In this document: in pieces, positions 43,016 through 53,359 of the stretch | Layout: the number at the start of each line of letters is the position of its first letter | Numbering within the stretch: the first letter of the stretch is position 1 | Assembly: GCF_040939785.1 (NCBI RefSeq) | Contig: NZ_CP162553.1 | Coordinates: forward strand, 7,211,001-7,275,000 | Source of the DNA: Bradyrhizobium lupini | Lineage (GTDB): Bacteria; Pseudomonadota; Alphaproteobacteria; Rhizobiales; Xanthobacteraceae | DNA length: 64,000 nt | Direction: 5' to 3' | Notes under the pieces: model-generated | Database searches by the model: none | Told to the model about the DNA's origin: nothing | The model's input: the letters and a program-made list of their open reading frames with translations, nothing else | Program-made: the position numbers and the translations under genes

Positions 43016-44866
43016 TCAGTTGCGGACGGTCATGCAGGAGATATCGGCGCGCTTCAGGGTGCGGCAGACGGCTTCGGCCTGGTCGCGGTCGAGCCCCGCG
43101 AAGCGGGCGCGGTAGAGCTTGCGATTATCTTTCGCGACGACCGGCTCGGTGAACGGGTCGGCCTTGCTGAGCAGGCCGCGAGCCGAGCTGCGCGCCGCGT
43201 CGATGCGCTGCTGGGCTTCGTTCTCGCTCTCGAGCGCGCCGACCTGAACGATCCAGCCGCTGTGGGTAGCGACCGCCTTCGTGGTGGCGCTCATCTGGAT
43301 CGGCTGCAGCGCCGGGTCGGCTGATGCGAGCTTCGCAGCAGCCGGGGCGGGTGCGGCGGCGGTGGCGGCCGGCAAGACGCCGAGGATGCCGGTGCCGGTG
43401 CCGAAGCCCGCCGGCTGCCACGGCAGCTCGGCACGGGTGATCTCGGCCTTCGGAGCTTCCGGTTGGCTGGCGACCTCGGGCTTGTTGATGAGGTCTGCGC
43501 GGGCGACGACGGCACCGGAGGTTTCGGCGACTTCGGAGCGGGATGCGATCGTGCTCGTGACCTGCGGTGCGATCTGAGCCGGGGCGGCGGAGGCGACCTT
43601 CACCGCGCCGGCCTTGACCTGGACGGTCTTGACCCGGACCGGCTTCATCGGTTCGGACGAACCGGGGATGATCGAGAGCGGCTGGCTCGAGATCACGCCA
43701 TTGGTGAGCGGCGCAGGCTCGACCTTGGATTCTATCGGCCGAACTTCAGGCCTATTGGCTTCAGATCTGGGCTGAGCCGGCGGCACCGCGGCAGCCGCAG
43801 CCGCAAGCGTCGAGAGGCGCGCGGCGAGACGCGACGGGGCTGCTTCGGGAGCAGGGGCAGCCGACGCCTGAACCTGCGGAGCGGAGCGGGCCGGGATATC
43901 CGACGCATCCGCAACCTCGGCAGCAGCGTCGGAGCCGTTGCGTTCGGTGACCGCGGCGACGGTGTGGGTGGTCGCGGCCTTATCGAGGTTCTCCGCGAGC
44001 AGGTTACGCATGATGGCGTCGCGCGAGCCGCCGCTACGGCCGCCCAGCACCACGCCGATCAGGTGGCGGTTGCCGCGGCGCATCGAGGTCACGAGATTGA
44101 AGCCGGAGGCGCGAGTATAGCCGGTCTTGATGCCGTCCACGCCCTCGACATTCCCGAGCAGATGATTGTGGTTCCGGATCGACTGTCCGCGCCAGTTGAA
44201 CGTCGAGGTCGCGAAATAGCGATAGTAGCGCGGGAAGCGCTCCTGGATGGCGCGGCCGAGCGTGGCCTGGTCGCGCGCGGTCGTGACCTGCTCGTCGTTG
44301 GGAAGACCGTTGGCGTTGCGGTAAACCGTCCTGGACATGCCGAGCGAACGCGCCTTGCGCGTCATCATCTGGGCGAAGTCGTCCTCGTCGCCGCCAATCG
44401 CTTCCGCGATCACAACGGCTGCGTCGTTGGCGGAGCGGGTGACGAGACCTTTGATCGCGTCCTCGACGCGGATGGTCTGGCCGGCACGCAGGTTCAGCTT
44501 GGTGGGATCCTGATCGGCGGCGTGCTGCGACACCGGCATCTCGGTGTCGAGCTTCATCTTCCCGGACTCGAGGCGCTCGAACAGCAAATAGAGCGTCATG
44601 ATCTTGGTCAGCGAGGCCGGATGGCGGATCCCGTCGGGACTCGTGGCCTGAAGCACGGAGCCGGAGTTGCCGTCGACGATGATCGACGCGAATTTCGGGC
44701 TGGAACTCTCGGACACATCGCGCTGCACGCGGTGGTGCGCGGTGTGACGCCGGTGGCGCCGCGCCTCGGCAGCATCGGTGGTGAAGATGACTGCACTCGT
44801 GACCGCAAGAAGCCCAAAAACGCCAACCCGCGCCAAGCGCGAGGAAGACAAGTTTTTACGAAGCAT
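43016..44866 (-). CDS. D-alanyl-D-alanine carboxypeptidase with C-terminal SPOR domain
   Basis: The 616-residue protein has a signal peptide (1-35), a class C-type penicillin-binding domain of the S11 family with SLTK (Ser85, Lys88), SAN near 144 and GIKTGYTRASG, and a long linker rich in Pro/Ala/Glu followed by a SPOR domain (about 535-616) that binds denuded septal peptidoglycan. It trims D-Ala from peptidoglycan stem peptides in the periplasm, with septal targeting. No lipoprotein box or C-terminal membrane helix is seen. Confidence 0.93.
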   Translation of the reverse strand: MLRKNLSSSRLARVGVFGLLAVTSAVIFTTDAAEARRHRRHTAHHRVQRDVSESSSPKFASIIVDGNSGSVLQATSPDGIRHPASLTKIMTLYLLFERLESGKMKLDTEMPVSQHAADQDPTKLNLRAGQTIRVEDAIKGLVTRSANDAAVVIAEAIGGDEDDFAQMMTRKARSLGMSRTVYRNANGLPNDEQVTTARDQATLGRAIQERFPRYYRYFATSTFNWRGQSIRNHNHLLGNVEGVDGIKTGYTRASGFNLVTSMRRGNRHLIGVVLGGRSGGSRDAIMRNLLAENLDKAATTHTVAAVTERNGSDAAAEVADASDIPARSAPQVQASAAPAPEAAPSRLAARLSTLAAAAAAVPPAQPRSEANRPEVRPIESKVEPAPLTNGVISSQPLSIIPGSSEPMKPVRVKTVQVKAGAVKVASAAPAQIAPQVTSTIASRSEVAETSGAVVARADLINKPEVASQPEAPKAEITRAELPWQPAGFGTGTGILGVLPAATAAAPAPAAAKLASADPALQPIQMSATTKAVATHSGWIVQVGALESENEAQQRIDAARSSARGLLSKADPFTEPVVAKDNRKLYRARFAGLDRDQAEAVCRTLKRADISCMTVRN

Positions 44867-45145
44867 GAAACCCCGTCCCCGTTTCTGACTTGATCACCGG
44901 CTCGTGAGGCGAAATTGTGCCCAAGGGACCCGGGATCATTACCTGCTCAGGCTGTCCTCCGCAGATGTTCGCCGCGGGGGACGTTGGACCTGAGCCGCTG
45001 TTCTGGCTAAGGTGATGTTCTCCAACGGCTTTTGGCCGCTTGTGGAAGTTGAACACGTCCAGGGAATCAAGGTAGGGGGCCGCGGTTTCCAAAAGCTTAA
45101 GGAACCATTGCGGGAAACCCCGGGAATCTTGGCAAATTTGCCCGC

Positions 45146-45194
45146 AATTTTGTGCGACGCACAAAATTCTTGACTTTTTTGTGCGTTGCACTAA
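45146..45194 (+). promoter_or_regulatory. Phasin promoter with two TGC-N3-GCA operators (PhaR-like)
   Basis: A 23-base perfect palindrome, AATTTTGTGCG-A-CGCACAAAATT (45146-45168), holds TGCGACGCA. A second site, TTGTGCGTTGCACTAA (45179-45194), holds TGCGTTGCA. Both fit the TGC-N3-GCA core reported for PhaR, the PHB-responsive repressor of phasin genes. Between them is a -35-like TTGACT (45170-45175). The start of the phasin is 57 bases further on. Confidence 0.7.
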
Positions 45195-45250
45195 TCGTGA
45201 GCAGAGTCAGGGAGCCGGGGCTTCCGACAGGCTAGGGAAAAGGATTCCGA

Positions 45251-45589
45251 ATGTTCAAGGTTGAAGACTTTCAGGGCTACGGGAAAGAGCACTTCGAGCA
45301 GTACGTCGCCTCCGCGACGTCGATGCAGCACGGCCTTCAGGCGATCGCCAGCGCTTATGGCGACTACACCAAGAAGTCGTTCGAAGACACCAAGTCCTTC
45401 GTCGAGAAGCTTTCCGGCGTGAAGTCGCTGGACAAGGCCGTCGAAGCGCAGACCGAATTCGCCCGTTCCGCCTACGAGTCCTTCGTCGCGGAATCGCAGA
45501 AGATCGCCGGCCTTTACAGCGACCTCGCCAAGCAGGCGTTCAAGCCGGTCGAGACCATCGCGTCGAAGTTCACCCCGGCCGCCAGCTAA
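45251..45589 (+). CDS. Phasin
   Basis: The 112-residue protein is a phasin, the amphipathic helical coat protein of polyhydroxybutyrate granules. It has FKVEDFQGYGKEHFE, a helical core with alternating hydrophobic and Lys/Asp/Glu residues (AQTEFARSAYESFVAESQKI) and the C-terminal KQAFKPVETIASKFTPAA typical of rhizobial phasins. GGGAAAAGGA precedes the ATG at 45251. Likely PhaR-controlled operators lie just upstream, and a terminator follows. No phaCAB genes are in the window. Confidence 0.93.
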   Translation: MFKVEDFQGYGKEHFEQYVASATSMQHGLQAIASAYGDYTKKSFEDTKSFVEKLSGVKSLDKAVEAQTEFARSAYESFVAESQKIAGLYSDLAKQAFKPVETIASKFTPAAS

Positions 45590-45611
45590 CGTTTCCTGAC
45601 GTCCTGGAATC

Positions 45612-45643
45612 AAAAGCCCGGCTGCACTAGCCGGGCTTTTTTT
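45612..45643 (+). terminator. Rho-independent terminator of the phasin gene
   Basis: AAAAGCCCGGCT (45612-45623) pairs with AGCCGGGCTTTT (45629-45640) around a five-base loop, followed by a run of T. It lies 22 bases after the phasin stop. Confidence 0.92.
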
Positions 45644-45664
45644 GTTTGTCTCGAAGTGTAGGTC

Positions 45665-46023
45665 TCAGCGCGCCACGCGCAGCTTCCACAGCGTGCCGGT
45701 TTCCTTGAACATCGAGACGTCTGATCTGCCTTCGTCACCAGATAGAACTTGTCGGAGCGGCTCGCGCAATACTGCAGCACGCGGGAAGTCGGGTCGCTCC
45801 GGTGTTCACCTGCACCGTATGGATCGTGATGTTCGCCGCCTTGGCGTCATCGCACAGCTTCTTCTGCCGCGCGTCGATCTGCGAGGCGTGACGATCCCCG
45901 GAAATCTGTGCCTTTGCCCGTTTTCGCGTCACGCCATTGAGGGGCAATTGGTCCGTAGAAAACCGGAGATAGCCCGCGCGAAACCGCCGCAGCCGCGTTG
46001 CTGGCCGGGTTCCTGGTGAACAT
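45665..46023 (-). pseudogene. Remnant of a TadE/TadG-type protein, multiply frameshifted
   Basis: Fragments in three frames match the C-terminal part of TadG-like pilus-assembly proteins with a VWA domain: QIDARQKKLCDDAKAANITIHTVQVNTG, then SDPTSRVLQYCASRSDKFYLV, then VSMFKETGTLWKLRVAR with the usual end. Breaks lie near 45801, 45723 and above 45950. Only about 120 residues of an expected 400 or more remain, so this is decay or truncation and not just the single-base errors seen elsewhere. Confidence 0.65.
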
Positions 46024-46310
46024 CTTCTAAACCGGCGGGGCGGAAGCTTTTGTCAAATCAGTCCGGATTGATTAACCTTGGTGAGGATCGCCCGGACCGG
46101 GAATCGGGACCGCCATGGCCGCATCGGCCGAGCTGCCGCACGCTTGCGGCGAGCCGGGGGCAGGCCCATATTCGGTGAGGCCGATCCGGTTTGGACCGGA
46201 CCGGCTGGAAGCGGCGATCCAAAAGGCGGTGCGCCTGTGCGAAGCTCCGAAGGCCGGGGCTGCGCGGCGAACCGTCATACGCTTCCGTGGGGAATTTGAA
46301 CGCCTGAGCC

Positions 46311-46703
46311 ATGCCGCAACTGTCTTCCAGACCAGATCCGTCCGCGGCCGCCGCCGCCCACGCTGCCCTGATGAGCAACGACGAGAACCGTTCCGGCGGT
46401 CCTTCCGCGCCAAACACGTCCGTCATCACCAAGGTCAAGCCGAAGACCAAACGGCCGAACCTGTACCGTGTGCTGATCCTGAACGACGATTACACGCCGA
46501 TGGAATTCGTCGTTCATGTGCTGGAGAAATTCTTCCAGAAGGACGCCGAGGCCGCAACCAAGATCATGCTGCACGTTCATCATCACGGGATCGGGGAGTG
46601 CGGCGTGTTCACCTACGAGATCGCCGAGACCAAGGTAACGCAGGTGATGGATTTCGCTCGCAAGCACCAGCATCCGCTGCAATGCGTGATGGAAAAGAAG
46701 TAA
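46311..46703 (+). CDS. clpS: ClpS adaptor of the ClpAP protease
   Basis: ClpS presents N-degron substrates to ClpA. The product (130 residues, or 110 from the second Met at 46371) has the N-degron-binding core [26 protein letters not shown], the His pair in [11 protein letters not shown] and the Met-rich end. The N-terminal tail of about 40 residues is disordered, as usual for ClpS. Neither start has a strong ribosome site. It lies 290 bases before clpA in the same direction. Confidence 0.93.
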   Translation: MPQLSSRPDPSAAAAAHAALMSNDENRSGGPSAPNTSVITKVKPKTKRPNLYRVLILNDDYTPMEFVVHVLEKFFQKDAEAATKIMLHVHHHGIGECGVFTYEIAETKVTQVMDFARKHQHPLQCVMEKK

Positions 46704-46993
46704 GACACGTTACGGCGCATTCGAAGCCGGTTCTTGTGCATGTCGCAGTGTGATTGCCGCGTGATGTCTGCGCGCGATGTTCGTTGCAGAGGGCAAAACT
46801 ACGGAATTTCGGACCGGTGCTGATCGTGCCCAAACCGGAACGGGTTTTGCATCAAAAAATACCGTAGCTGTGCAGCCGCCTGAGTCGCGGAACCGGTCTT
46901 TCGCCGCGATCTTGTATAACTATATGTGACAAAGGTTGTTGTTGCCTGACCGGGCGATGGCGATCATGATGGTGGGGGCCATAGAGGACGCGA
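46704..46993. other. Intergenic region before clpA
   Basis: No gene is supported. A TATAAC lies at about 46914 (within CTTGTATAACTATATGTGACA), a possible -10 element about 70 bases before the clpA start. I see no clear -35. Confidence 0.35.
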
Positions 46994-49399
46994 ATGCCGA
47001 CTTTTTCCCAAAGCCTTGAACAATCCCTGCATCGTGCACTGGCGATCGCAAACGAGCGTCATCACCAATACGCGACGCTCGAGCATCTTTTGCTCTCCCT
47101 GATCGACGACTCCGATGCAGCCGCCGTCATGCGCGCCTGTAGCGTCGACCTCGACAAGCTCCGTACGAGCCTCGTCAATTATCTTGAGACCGAATTCGAG
47201 AACCTGGTGACGGACGGCGCCGATGACGCCAAGCCGACCGCAGGCTTCCAGCGCGTGATCCAGCGCGCGGTGATCCACGTGCAGTCGTCCGGTCGCGAAG
47301 AGGTGACCGGCGCCAACGTGCTGATCGCGATCTTTGCCGAGCGCGAGAGTCATGCCGCGTATTTCCTGCAGGAGCAGGACATGACGCGCTACGACGCCGT
47401 CAATTATATCAGCCACGGTATTGCCAAGCGGCCAGGCGTCTCCGAGGCGCGGCCGGTGCGCGGTGTCGACGAGGAGACCGAGACCAAGGGCAGCGAGGAC
47501 GCCAAGAAGAAGGGCGAGGCGCTCGAGACCTATTGCGTCAACCTCAACAAGAAGGCGCGCGACGGCAAGATCGATCCGGTGATCGGACGCAATTCCGAGA
47601 TCAACCGCGCGATCCAGGTGCTGTGTCGCCGGCAGAAGAACAATCCGCTGTTCGTGGGCGAGGCCGGCGTCGGCAAGACCGCGATCGCGGAGGGCCTGGC
47701 CAAGCGCATCGTCGACAGCGAGGTGCCGGAGGTGCTGGCGGCTGCGACCGTGTTCTCGCTCGACATGGGCACGCTGCTCGCCGGTACGCGCTATCGCGGC
47801 GACTTCGAGGAACGCCTGAAGCAGGTGCTGAAGGAGCTCGAGGCGCATCCCAACGCCATCCTGTTCATCGACGAGATCCACACCGTGATCGGTGCGGGCG
47901 CGACGTCGGGCGGGGCGATGGATGCCTCGAACCTGCTCAAGCCCGCGCTCGCTTCCGGCACCATTCGCTGCATGGGCTCGACCACCTACAAGGAATACCG
48001 GCAGCACTTCGAGAAGGACCGCGCGCTGGTGCGGCGCTTCCAGAAGATCGACGTCAACGAGCCGACGGTCGAGGACGCGATCGCAATCCTCAAGGGCCTC
48101 AAGCCGTACTTCGAAGACTACCACCGGCTGAAATACACCAACGAGGCGATCGAGGCTGCGGTACAGCTCTCTTCGCGCTACATCCACGACCGCAAGCTGC
48201 CGGATAAGGCGATCGACGTGATCGACGAATCCGGCGCGGCGCAGATGCTGGTCGCCGAGAACAAGCGCAAGAAGACCATCGGCATCAAGGAGATCGAGAC
48301 CACGATCGCCTCGATGGCGCGGATCCCGCCGAAGAGCGTGTCAAAGGACGATGCCGAGGTGCTCAAGCATCTCGAGCAGACCCTGAAGCGCACGGTGTTC
48401 GGTCAGGACAAGGCGATCGAATCGCTCGCCGCTTCGATCAAGCTGGCGCGTGCCGGCCTGCGCGAGCCGGAGAAGCCGATCGGCTGCTACCTGTTTTCGG
48501 GTCCGACCGGCGTCGGCAAGACCGAGGTCGCAAAACAGCTGGCGGCGTCGCTCGGCGTCGAGCTGTTGCGCTTCGACATGTCCGAATACATGGAGCGGCA
48601 CACCGTGTCGCGCCTGATCGGCGCGCCTCCCGGCTATGTCGGTTTCGATCAGGGCGGCCTGCTCACCGACGGTGTCGACCAGCATCCGCATTGCGTGGTG
48701 CTGCTCGACGAGATCGAGAAGGCGCATCCCGATCTCTACAACGTCCTGCTCCAGATCATGGATCACGGCCGGCTCACCGACCACAACGGCAAGCAGGTCA
48801 ACTTCCGCAACGTGATCCTGATCATGACCACGAACGCGGGCGCGTCCGATCTCGCCAAGCAGGCGTTCGGCTTTACGCGCTCGAAGCGCGAAGGCGACGA
48901 CCACGAGGCGATCAACCGGCAGTTCGCGCCGGAATTCCGCAACCGTCTCGATGCCGTCGTGTCGTTCGGCCATCTCAGCGTCGAGGTGATCGGTACGGTG
49001 GTCGAGAAGTTCGTGCTTCAGCTCGAAGCGCAACTCGGCGATCGCGATGTCACCATCGAACTGTCCGACCCCGCCAAGACCTGGCTGGTGAAGCATGGTT
49101 ACGACGAGCAGATGGGCGCACGTCCGATGGCTCGGGTGATCCAGGAGCACATCAAGAAGCCGCTGGCCGACGAGGTGCTGTTCGGCAAGCTCAAGGGTGG
49201 CGGCCATGTCCGCGTCGTTCTGGTCAAGGACGAGGCCGACGAGACCAAGGACAAGATCGGCTTCGAGTTCGTCGAGGGTCCGGTCACGCCGAAGCAGGAG
49301 AAGCTCCCGGGTGCCCGCAAGCGCCCGCCGGGCAAGTCCAAGCCCGGTGGCCCCGGCGGCTCGAAGGGGCCGACCAAGAGCCCGCTGGTCAAGGCTTGA
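46994..49399 (+). CDS. clpA: ClpA, ATPase subunit of ClpAP protease
   Basis: The 801-residue AAA+ unfoldase has a ClpN repeat pair (1-145), a first AAA module with GEAGVGKT (Walker A), [13 protein letters not shown] (Walker B) and a second with GPTGVGKTE and [12 protein letters not shown], then the ClpP-binding loop region (FGLG-like IGF) and the sensor-2 segment [12 protein letters not shown]. ClpA unfolds proteins into ClpP. The Lys/Gly/Pro-rich tail (about 770-801) is longer than in Escherichia coli. It pairs with clpS just upstream. Confidence 0.96.
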   Translation: MPTFSQSLEQSLHRALAIANERHHQYATLEHLLLSLIDDSDAAAVMRACSVDLDKLRTSLVNYLETEFENLVTDGADDAKPTAGFQRVIQRAVIHVQSSGREEVTGANVLIAIFAERESHAAYFLQEQDMTRYDAVNYISHGIAKRPGVSEARPVRGVDEETETKGSEDAKKKGEALETYCVNLNKKARDGKIDPVIGRNSEINRAIQVLCRRQKNNPLFVGEAGVGKTAIAEGLAKRIVDSEVPEVLAAATVFSLDMGTLLAGTRYRGDFEERLKQVLKELEAHPNAILFIDEIHTVIGAGATSGGAMDASNLLKPALASGTIRCMGSTTYKEYRQHFEKDRALVRRFQKIDVNEPTVEDAIAILKGLKPYFEDYHRLKYTNEAIEAAVQLSSRYIHDRKLPDKAIDVIDESGAAQMLVAENKRKKTIGIKEIETTIASMARIPPKSVSKDDAEVLKHLEQTLKRTVFGQDKAIESLAASIKLARAGLREPEKPIGCYLFSGPTGVGKTEVAKQLAASLGVELLRFDMSEYMERHTVSRLIGAPPGYVGFDQGGLLTDGVDQHPHCVVLLDEIEKAHPDLYNVLLQIMDHGRLTDHNGKQVNFRNVILIMTTNAGASDLAKQAFGFTRSKREGDDHEAINRQFAPEFRNRLDAVVSFGHLSVEVIGTVVEKFVLQLEAQLGDRDVTIELSDPAKTWLVKHGYDEQMGARPMARVIQEHIKKPLADEVLFGKLKGGGHVRVVLVKDEADETKDKIGFEFVEGPVTPKQEKLPGARKRPPGKSKPGGPGGSKGPTKSPLVKA

Positions 49400-49418
49400 T
49401 CTGCGCGCGATGAATTGA

Positions 49419-49445
49419 AAAGGCCGGCTGAGAAGCCGGCCTTTC
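49419..49445 (+). terminator. Terminator hairpin after clpA
   Basis: AAAGGCCGGC (49419-49428) pairs with GCCGGCCTTT (49435-49444), extended by a T-A pair, over a short loop. It lies 20 bases past the clpA stop and is followed by a short T/C stretch. Confidence 0.8.
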
Positions 49446-49480
49446 TCGTTGGCAGCCAAATATAAGCAAGAAGATCCGAT

Positions 49481-50020
49481 ATGACCAACACGCCTTCTGC
49501 AAACTCGTCGTCAGCTTCCTCGATCCCCGCCGACGATCCCGGCCGCGCCCTGACGGTCGCCGATCCCGACGGCGCTGACGTGCCGCATATCTCTGTGGCC
49601 GGCGGCACCTACACGGTTCTGGTGTCGGGCGCGCAGACCGCAGGACGCTATTGCCTGGTCGACATGCTGGTGCCCGCCGGCGGCGGGCCCCCGCCGCACC
49701 GCCACGACTTCGAGGAGATGTTCACGCTGCTCGAAGGCGAACTTGAATTCACCTTTCGCGGTAATACCGTAAGTGCGGGGTCGACCGTCAACGTCCCGGC
49801 CAACGCGCCGCACGCGTTCAAGAACGTGTCCGGCAAGACGGCCCGTATGCTCTGCATGTGCGCGCCAGCGGGACAGGACGAATTCTTCCTGGCGGTTGGC
49901 TTTCCCGTCGAAGGCCGCACATCGCCACCGCCGAAGCCGACCCCGGAAGAGATGGCCGAGAAAGGCAAGCTGATCGCAGCACTGCTGCCGAAATATCGCA
50001 CCGAGATGGTGAAGATGTGA
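49481..50020 (+). CDS. Cupin-domain protein
   Basis: The 179-residue protein has a single small cupin barrel: PPPHRHDFEEMFTLLEGELEF is the first cupin motif (HxH...E) and NVPANAPHAFKNVS the second, giving a metal site of three His and one Glu. N-terminal Ser/Pro-rich 25 residues are disordered. Function could be sensing or binding a small ligand. The ATG at 49481 lies 36 bases after the clpA terminator. The MFS gene on the opposite strand ends nearby. Confidence 0.82.
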   Translation: MTNTPSANSSSASSIPADDPGRALTVADPDGADVPHISVAGGTYTVLVSGAQTAGRYCLVDMLVPAGGGPPPHRHDFEEMFTLLEGELEFTFRGNTVSAGSTVNVPANAPHAFKNVSGKTARMLCMCAPAGQDEFFLAVGFPVEGRTSPPPKPTPEEMAEKGKLIAALLPKYRTEMVKM

Positions 50021-50066
50021 GGCGCGGCGGACGCAGCCGAAATCGGCCTTCCCAAATGGTCGCGCG

Positions 50067-51487
50067 CTATTCGCCGCGCAGGCGCTGGTCGTCCTGCACG
50101 CGAACATGCTCGGCGCCGCGCGCACCCGCGGACGACAGCCGCAACATGCTCAGCGCTGCGCCGCAGAGCGCGAAGCCGACGCCGGTCAGCAACGCGATCC
50201 TGGTTCCCTCGATCGGATAGCGGCCGAGGAAGAGTGCCACCAGCGCTGCGCCGGTGGTCTGCCCAAGCAGCCGCGCCGTCCCCAGCATGCCGCTGGCGCC
50301 GCCGGCACGCTCGCGCGGGGCGGCCGCGATCATGGTGCGGTTATTGGGGGTCTGGAACAGGCCGAAGCCGGCGCCGGCCAGCGCCATCCGCCAGACCACG
50401 TCGAGCGGCGTGGGCGCAGCCGGCAGCAAGGCGAGCGCAGCGAGGCCGCAGGCGAACAGCGTAAGGCCGATGCCGCCGAGCAGGCCGGCCGGATAATGCT
50501 CCACCAGGCGGCCGGCGAGGGGGCTGCGAACGCCACCGCGATCGGCCACGGCGTGATCAAGAGGCCCATATGCACCGCCGAATAGCCGAAGCGGCTCTGG
50601 AGATAGAAGGGGATCGCGACGAAGGCCAGCATCTGCCCGCAGAACGAGGCGATCGAAGTCGCAATCGACAATGCGAACACGGGGATGCGCAACAGGTCGA
50701 TCGGCAGCAGCGGCGAGGCCATGTGGGTCTCGCGGTAGATCAGCAGCGCGCCGGCGACGAGCGCGATGGCGAACTGCACGAGGCAGGTGATCGCGGCTTC
50801 GCCATGACCGACGCTATCGACGGCCGCGATGCCGACGCCGAAGGTGATCGCGGACAGCCCCGCGCTCTGCCAGTCGAAGGAATGGCTCGCAGGCCTGGTG
50901 TGCGGCAGGCTGCGCAGGCCCAGCACCAATGTCACCACGCCGAGCGGAACGTTGATGGCGAACAGCCAGGGCCAGCTGCCGAACGCCAGGATACCGGCGG
51001 CGAGCGTCGGGCCGACCGCGGCTGAGAAGGCGACGACGAGAGCGTTGAGCCCGATGCCGCGGCCGAGCTGGCTGCGTGGGTAAGTGAAACGCACCAGCGC
51101 TGCGTTGACGCTCATGATGCCGGCCGCGCCGAACCCCTGCACGATGCGTGCAATCGTGAGGAGCGGCAGCGTGTGCGCCAGCGCGCAGAGTGCGGAGGCA
51201 AATGTGAACAGCACCAGGCCGACCAGATAGACGCGGCGATAGCCGACGATCTCGCCGAGCGAAGCCAGCGGCAGCAGCGAGATCGTGATCGCGAGCTGGT
51301 AGCCGTTGACGATCCAGATCGAGAACGCCGGGCTGGCGTCGAGGTCGGCCGCGATCGTCGGCAGCGCGACGTTGGCGATGGCGCTGTCGACCACTGCCAT
51401 GATAATGCCGAGCGCAATGGTCAGGACCGCCTGGCCACGCTGCGGCTGCGGCAGGCCGTCGGCGTGCTCCATGGAGGCTGGCAACAT
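50067..51487 (-). pseudogene. MFS transporter of the DHA2 (14-TM) type, frameshifted
   Basis: The joined protein of about 473 residues shows the DHA2 hallmarks: VVDSAIANVALPTIAADL in helix 1, the GYQLAITISLLPLASLGEIVGYRRVYL A-motif region and motif C-like GPTLAAGILAFGSWPWLF. After MGLLITPWPIAVAFAAP the frame breaks; the next frame gives LAGRLVEHYPAGLLGG through the last helices. The run at 50519-50523 has five G where six restore the frame. It is probably a drug or toxic-compound exporter and probably intact in reality. Start at 51487 is one of several Met candidates. Confidence 0.8.
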
Positions 51488-51633
51488 GATGGCGGCGTGC
51501 TTGATTCGAGCCGTGGTTCGTCTCCGGATTAGGAAATTGCGAGATGCATCGCAACCCGGCAGGATACGGGCGGTTCCTGCGCCGGGAGCAGGTCTCCCGG
51601 CACCGCGGGCATGGGTCGGCACGGCCTCGCGGC

Positions 51634-51779
51634 TCACCAGCGGGAGGTCGACTTCCCGAACACATAGAGCGCGCCGAGCCCAACCGTCACCGCGGTCGAG
51701 ACGATCAGGATGGTGCGCTCCCAATCGATCCGCTCCGCTCGGCGCGGTTGAGATTGAGAGCGGTGAACAGGGCCTTCAT
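51634..51779 (-). pseudogene. Small single-TM protein, apparently frameshifted
   Basis: The frame MKALFTALNLNRA... at 51779 is joined in a second frame by AERIDWERTILIVSTAVTVGLGALYVFGKST. A single missing C near 51741-51742 would give one protein of about 48 residues with a membrane helix flanked by charged ends. The composition and length resemble small rhizobial membrane proteins, but this reconstruction is inferential. Confidence 0.4.
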
Positions 51780-51881
51780 GGCAAATCGGCGCATCGGCTG
51801 CCTCGCGTGAGCGCACGATGCCACTGTCGGCGCGGGCCGGCTTGATGCAGCTCAAGCCGGACTGCGCCGGCGTGCCGGTCT

Positions 51882-52908
51882 CTACACCGCCGGCGGATTG
51901 CGGTCGGTGAAAGTTGTGCGCTGGTGCCAGTAAGGATAGGGCAGCGTCACCTTGCTCGCCGCATCGAGCTTGGCGATCTGGTCCTTGGTCAATGACCAGC
52001 CGACCGCGCCGAGATTTTCGCGCAGCTGCGTCTCGTTGCGCGCGCCGATGATCAGCGTCGAGACGGTCGGACGCTGCAGCAGCCAGTTCAGCGCGATCTG
52101 CGAGACGCTCTTGCCCGTTTCCCTGGCGACCTCGTCGATCGCATCGACGACGCGATAGACGTGCTCGTCCGGCACGGGCGGGCCGAACTCGGCCGTCTTG
52201 GGCAAGCGGCTTACGTCAGGCTTTGGCTGGCCGCGGCGGATCTTTCCGGTGAGGCGTCCCCATCCGAGCGGCGACCAGACCACCGCGCCGAGGCCCTGGT
52301 CGAGGCCGAGCGGCATCAGCTCCCATTCGTAGTCGCGCCCGATCAGTGAATAATAGGTCTGGTTGGCGACGTAACGCGGGAAGCCATGCTTGTCGGCAAC
52401 GCCAAGCGATTTCATCAGGTGCCAGCCCGAAAAGTTCGACACGCCCACGTAGCGGATCTTGCCGGCGCGCACGAGCACATCGAGAGTCGCGAGCACCTCT
52501 TCAGGCGGGGTGAAGGCGTCGAAGCCGTGAAGCTGGAACAGGTCGATGTAATCGGTGCCGAGCCGGCTCAGCGAAGCGTCGATGGCTGTAAGCAGATGCT
52601 GCCGCGACGACCCGATGTCGTTGGGGCCGTCGCCGAAAGCGGAACGTCGCCTTGGTCGAAACCAAAACCTTGTCGCGGCGGCCCTTGATGGCTTCGCCGA
52701 GAACGCGCTCGGACTCGCCGAGCGAATAGACGTTCGCGGTGTCGAACATCGACACGCCGGCATCGAGGCAGATATCCAGAAGGCGCCGGGCTTCGGTCGC
52801 GTCGGTGGTGCCCCACGCAGCGAGGCGGCCCACGCCGCCGAAGGTGCCGGTCCCAAGACTCAAGGCGGGCACCATGAGGCCCGAGCGGCCCAAGCGTCGG
52901 TATTCCAT
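51882..52908 (-). pseudogene. Aldo/keto reductase, frameshifted
   Basis: The protein of about 341 residues has the AKR signs: FDTANVYSLGESERVLGEAIKG, the catalytic Lys in VSTKATFRF, LFQLHGFDAFTPPEEVLATLD and the GVSNFSGWHLMKS and RPTVSTLIIGARNETQLREN segments. After ATFRF the frame shifts by one; AAA at 52636-52638 should be AA to keep FRFGDGPND. AGGAG precedes the ATG at 52906-52908. It is of the YajO/Tas subfamily. A sequencing error is the likely cause. Confidence 0.82.
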
Positions 52909-53024
52909 CGATTTGCTCCTCGGCTGGCCGCTGATTGATCCCCGCGACCTCTGTGCCGGATCGTAATGCAAGGCTGCGCCGTGTCCTACCTCGCGCTCAC
53001 ATACCGGCCTTGCTTGGAAACGGC

Positions 53025-53261
53025 CTAGTCGTGCAGACGCATGTCATCGAATGCCGCGTCAGTCACGCGCGGGCTGGCCGTCGTCGCCGGAAGCGGAGCC
53101 GCGCCCCTCGTTACTGGTGATTGAAGGCAGGTGGCCTCGCTCTCGCGCGCCGGCCGCGGCAGGAGCGTCAGGCTCCAGCCCACCGCAACAAGCACCGCGA
53201 GCCGGATCGCGATCACGCCGAGCAAGACTTCCGATCCGCTTATCGTGGCGTTGGTTCTCAT
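53025..53261 (-). CDS. Small membrane protein of unknown function (78 aa)
   Basis: The frame starts MRTNATISGSEVLLG and has one hydrophobic segment (about 12-32) followed by a short extracytoplasmic tail with one Cys. Composition is plausible for a small membrane protein but its ribosome site is weak. No family is recognised. Confidence 0.4.
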   Translation of the reverse strand: MRTNATISGSEVLLGVIAIRLAVLVAVGWSLTLLPRPARESEATCLQSPVTRGAAPLPATTASPRVTDAAFDDMRLHD

Positions 53262-53359
53262 GTGCAGAGCCTGATCCCGGCTGCAGCACCTGACAATCTG
53301 GAATTCACGAGCACGGCCTTCGCCTGAAGCGAAGGCTCGGGCCATTGGCTGCCCGGACG

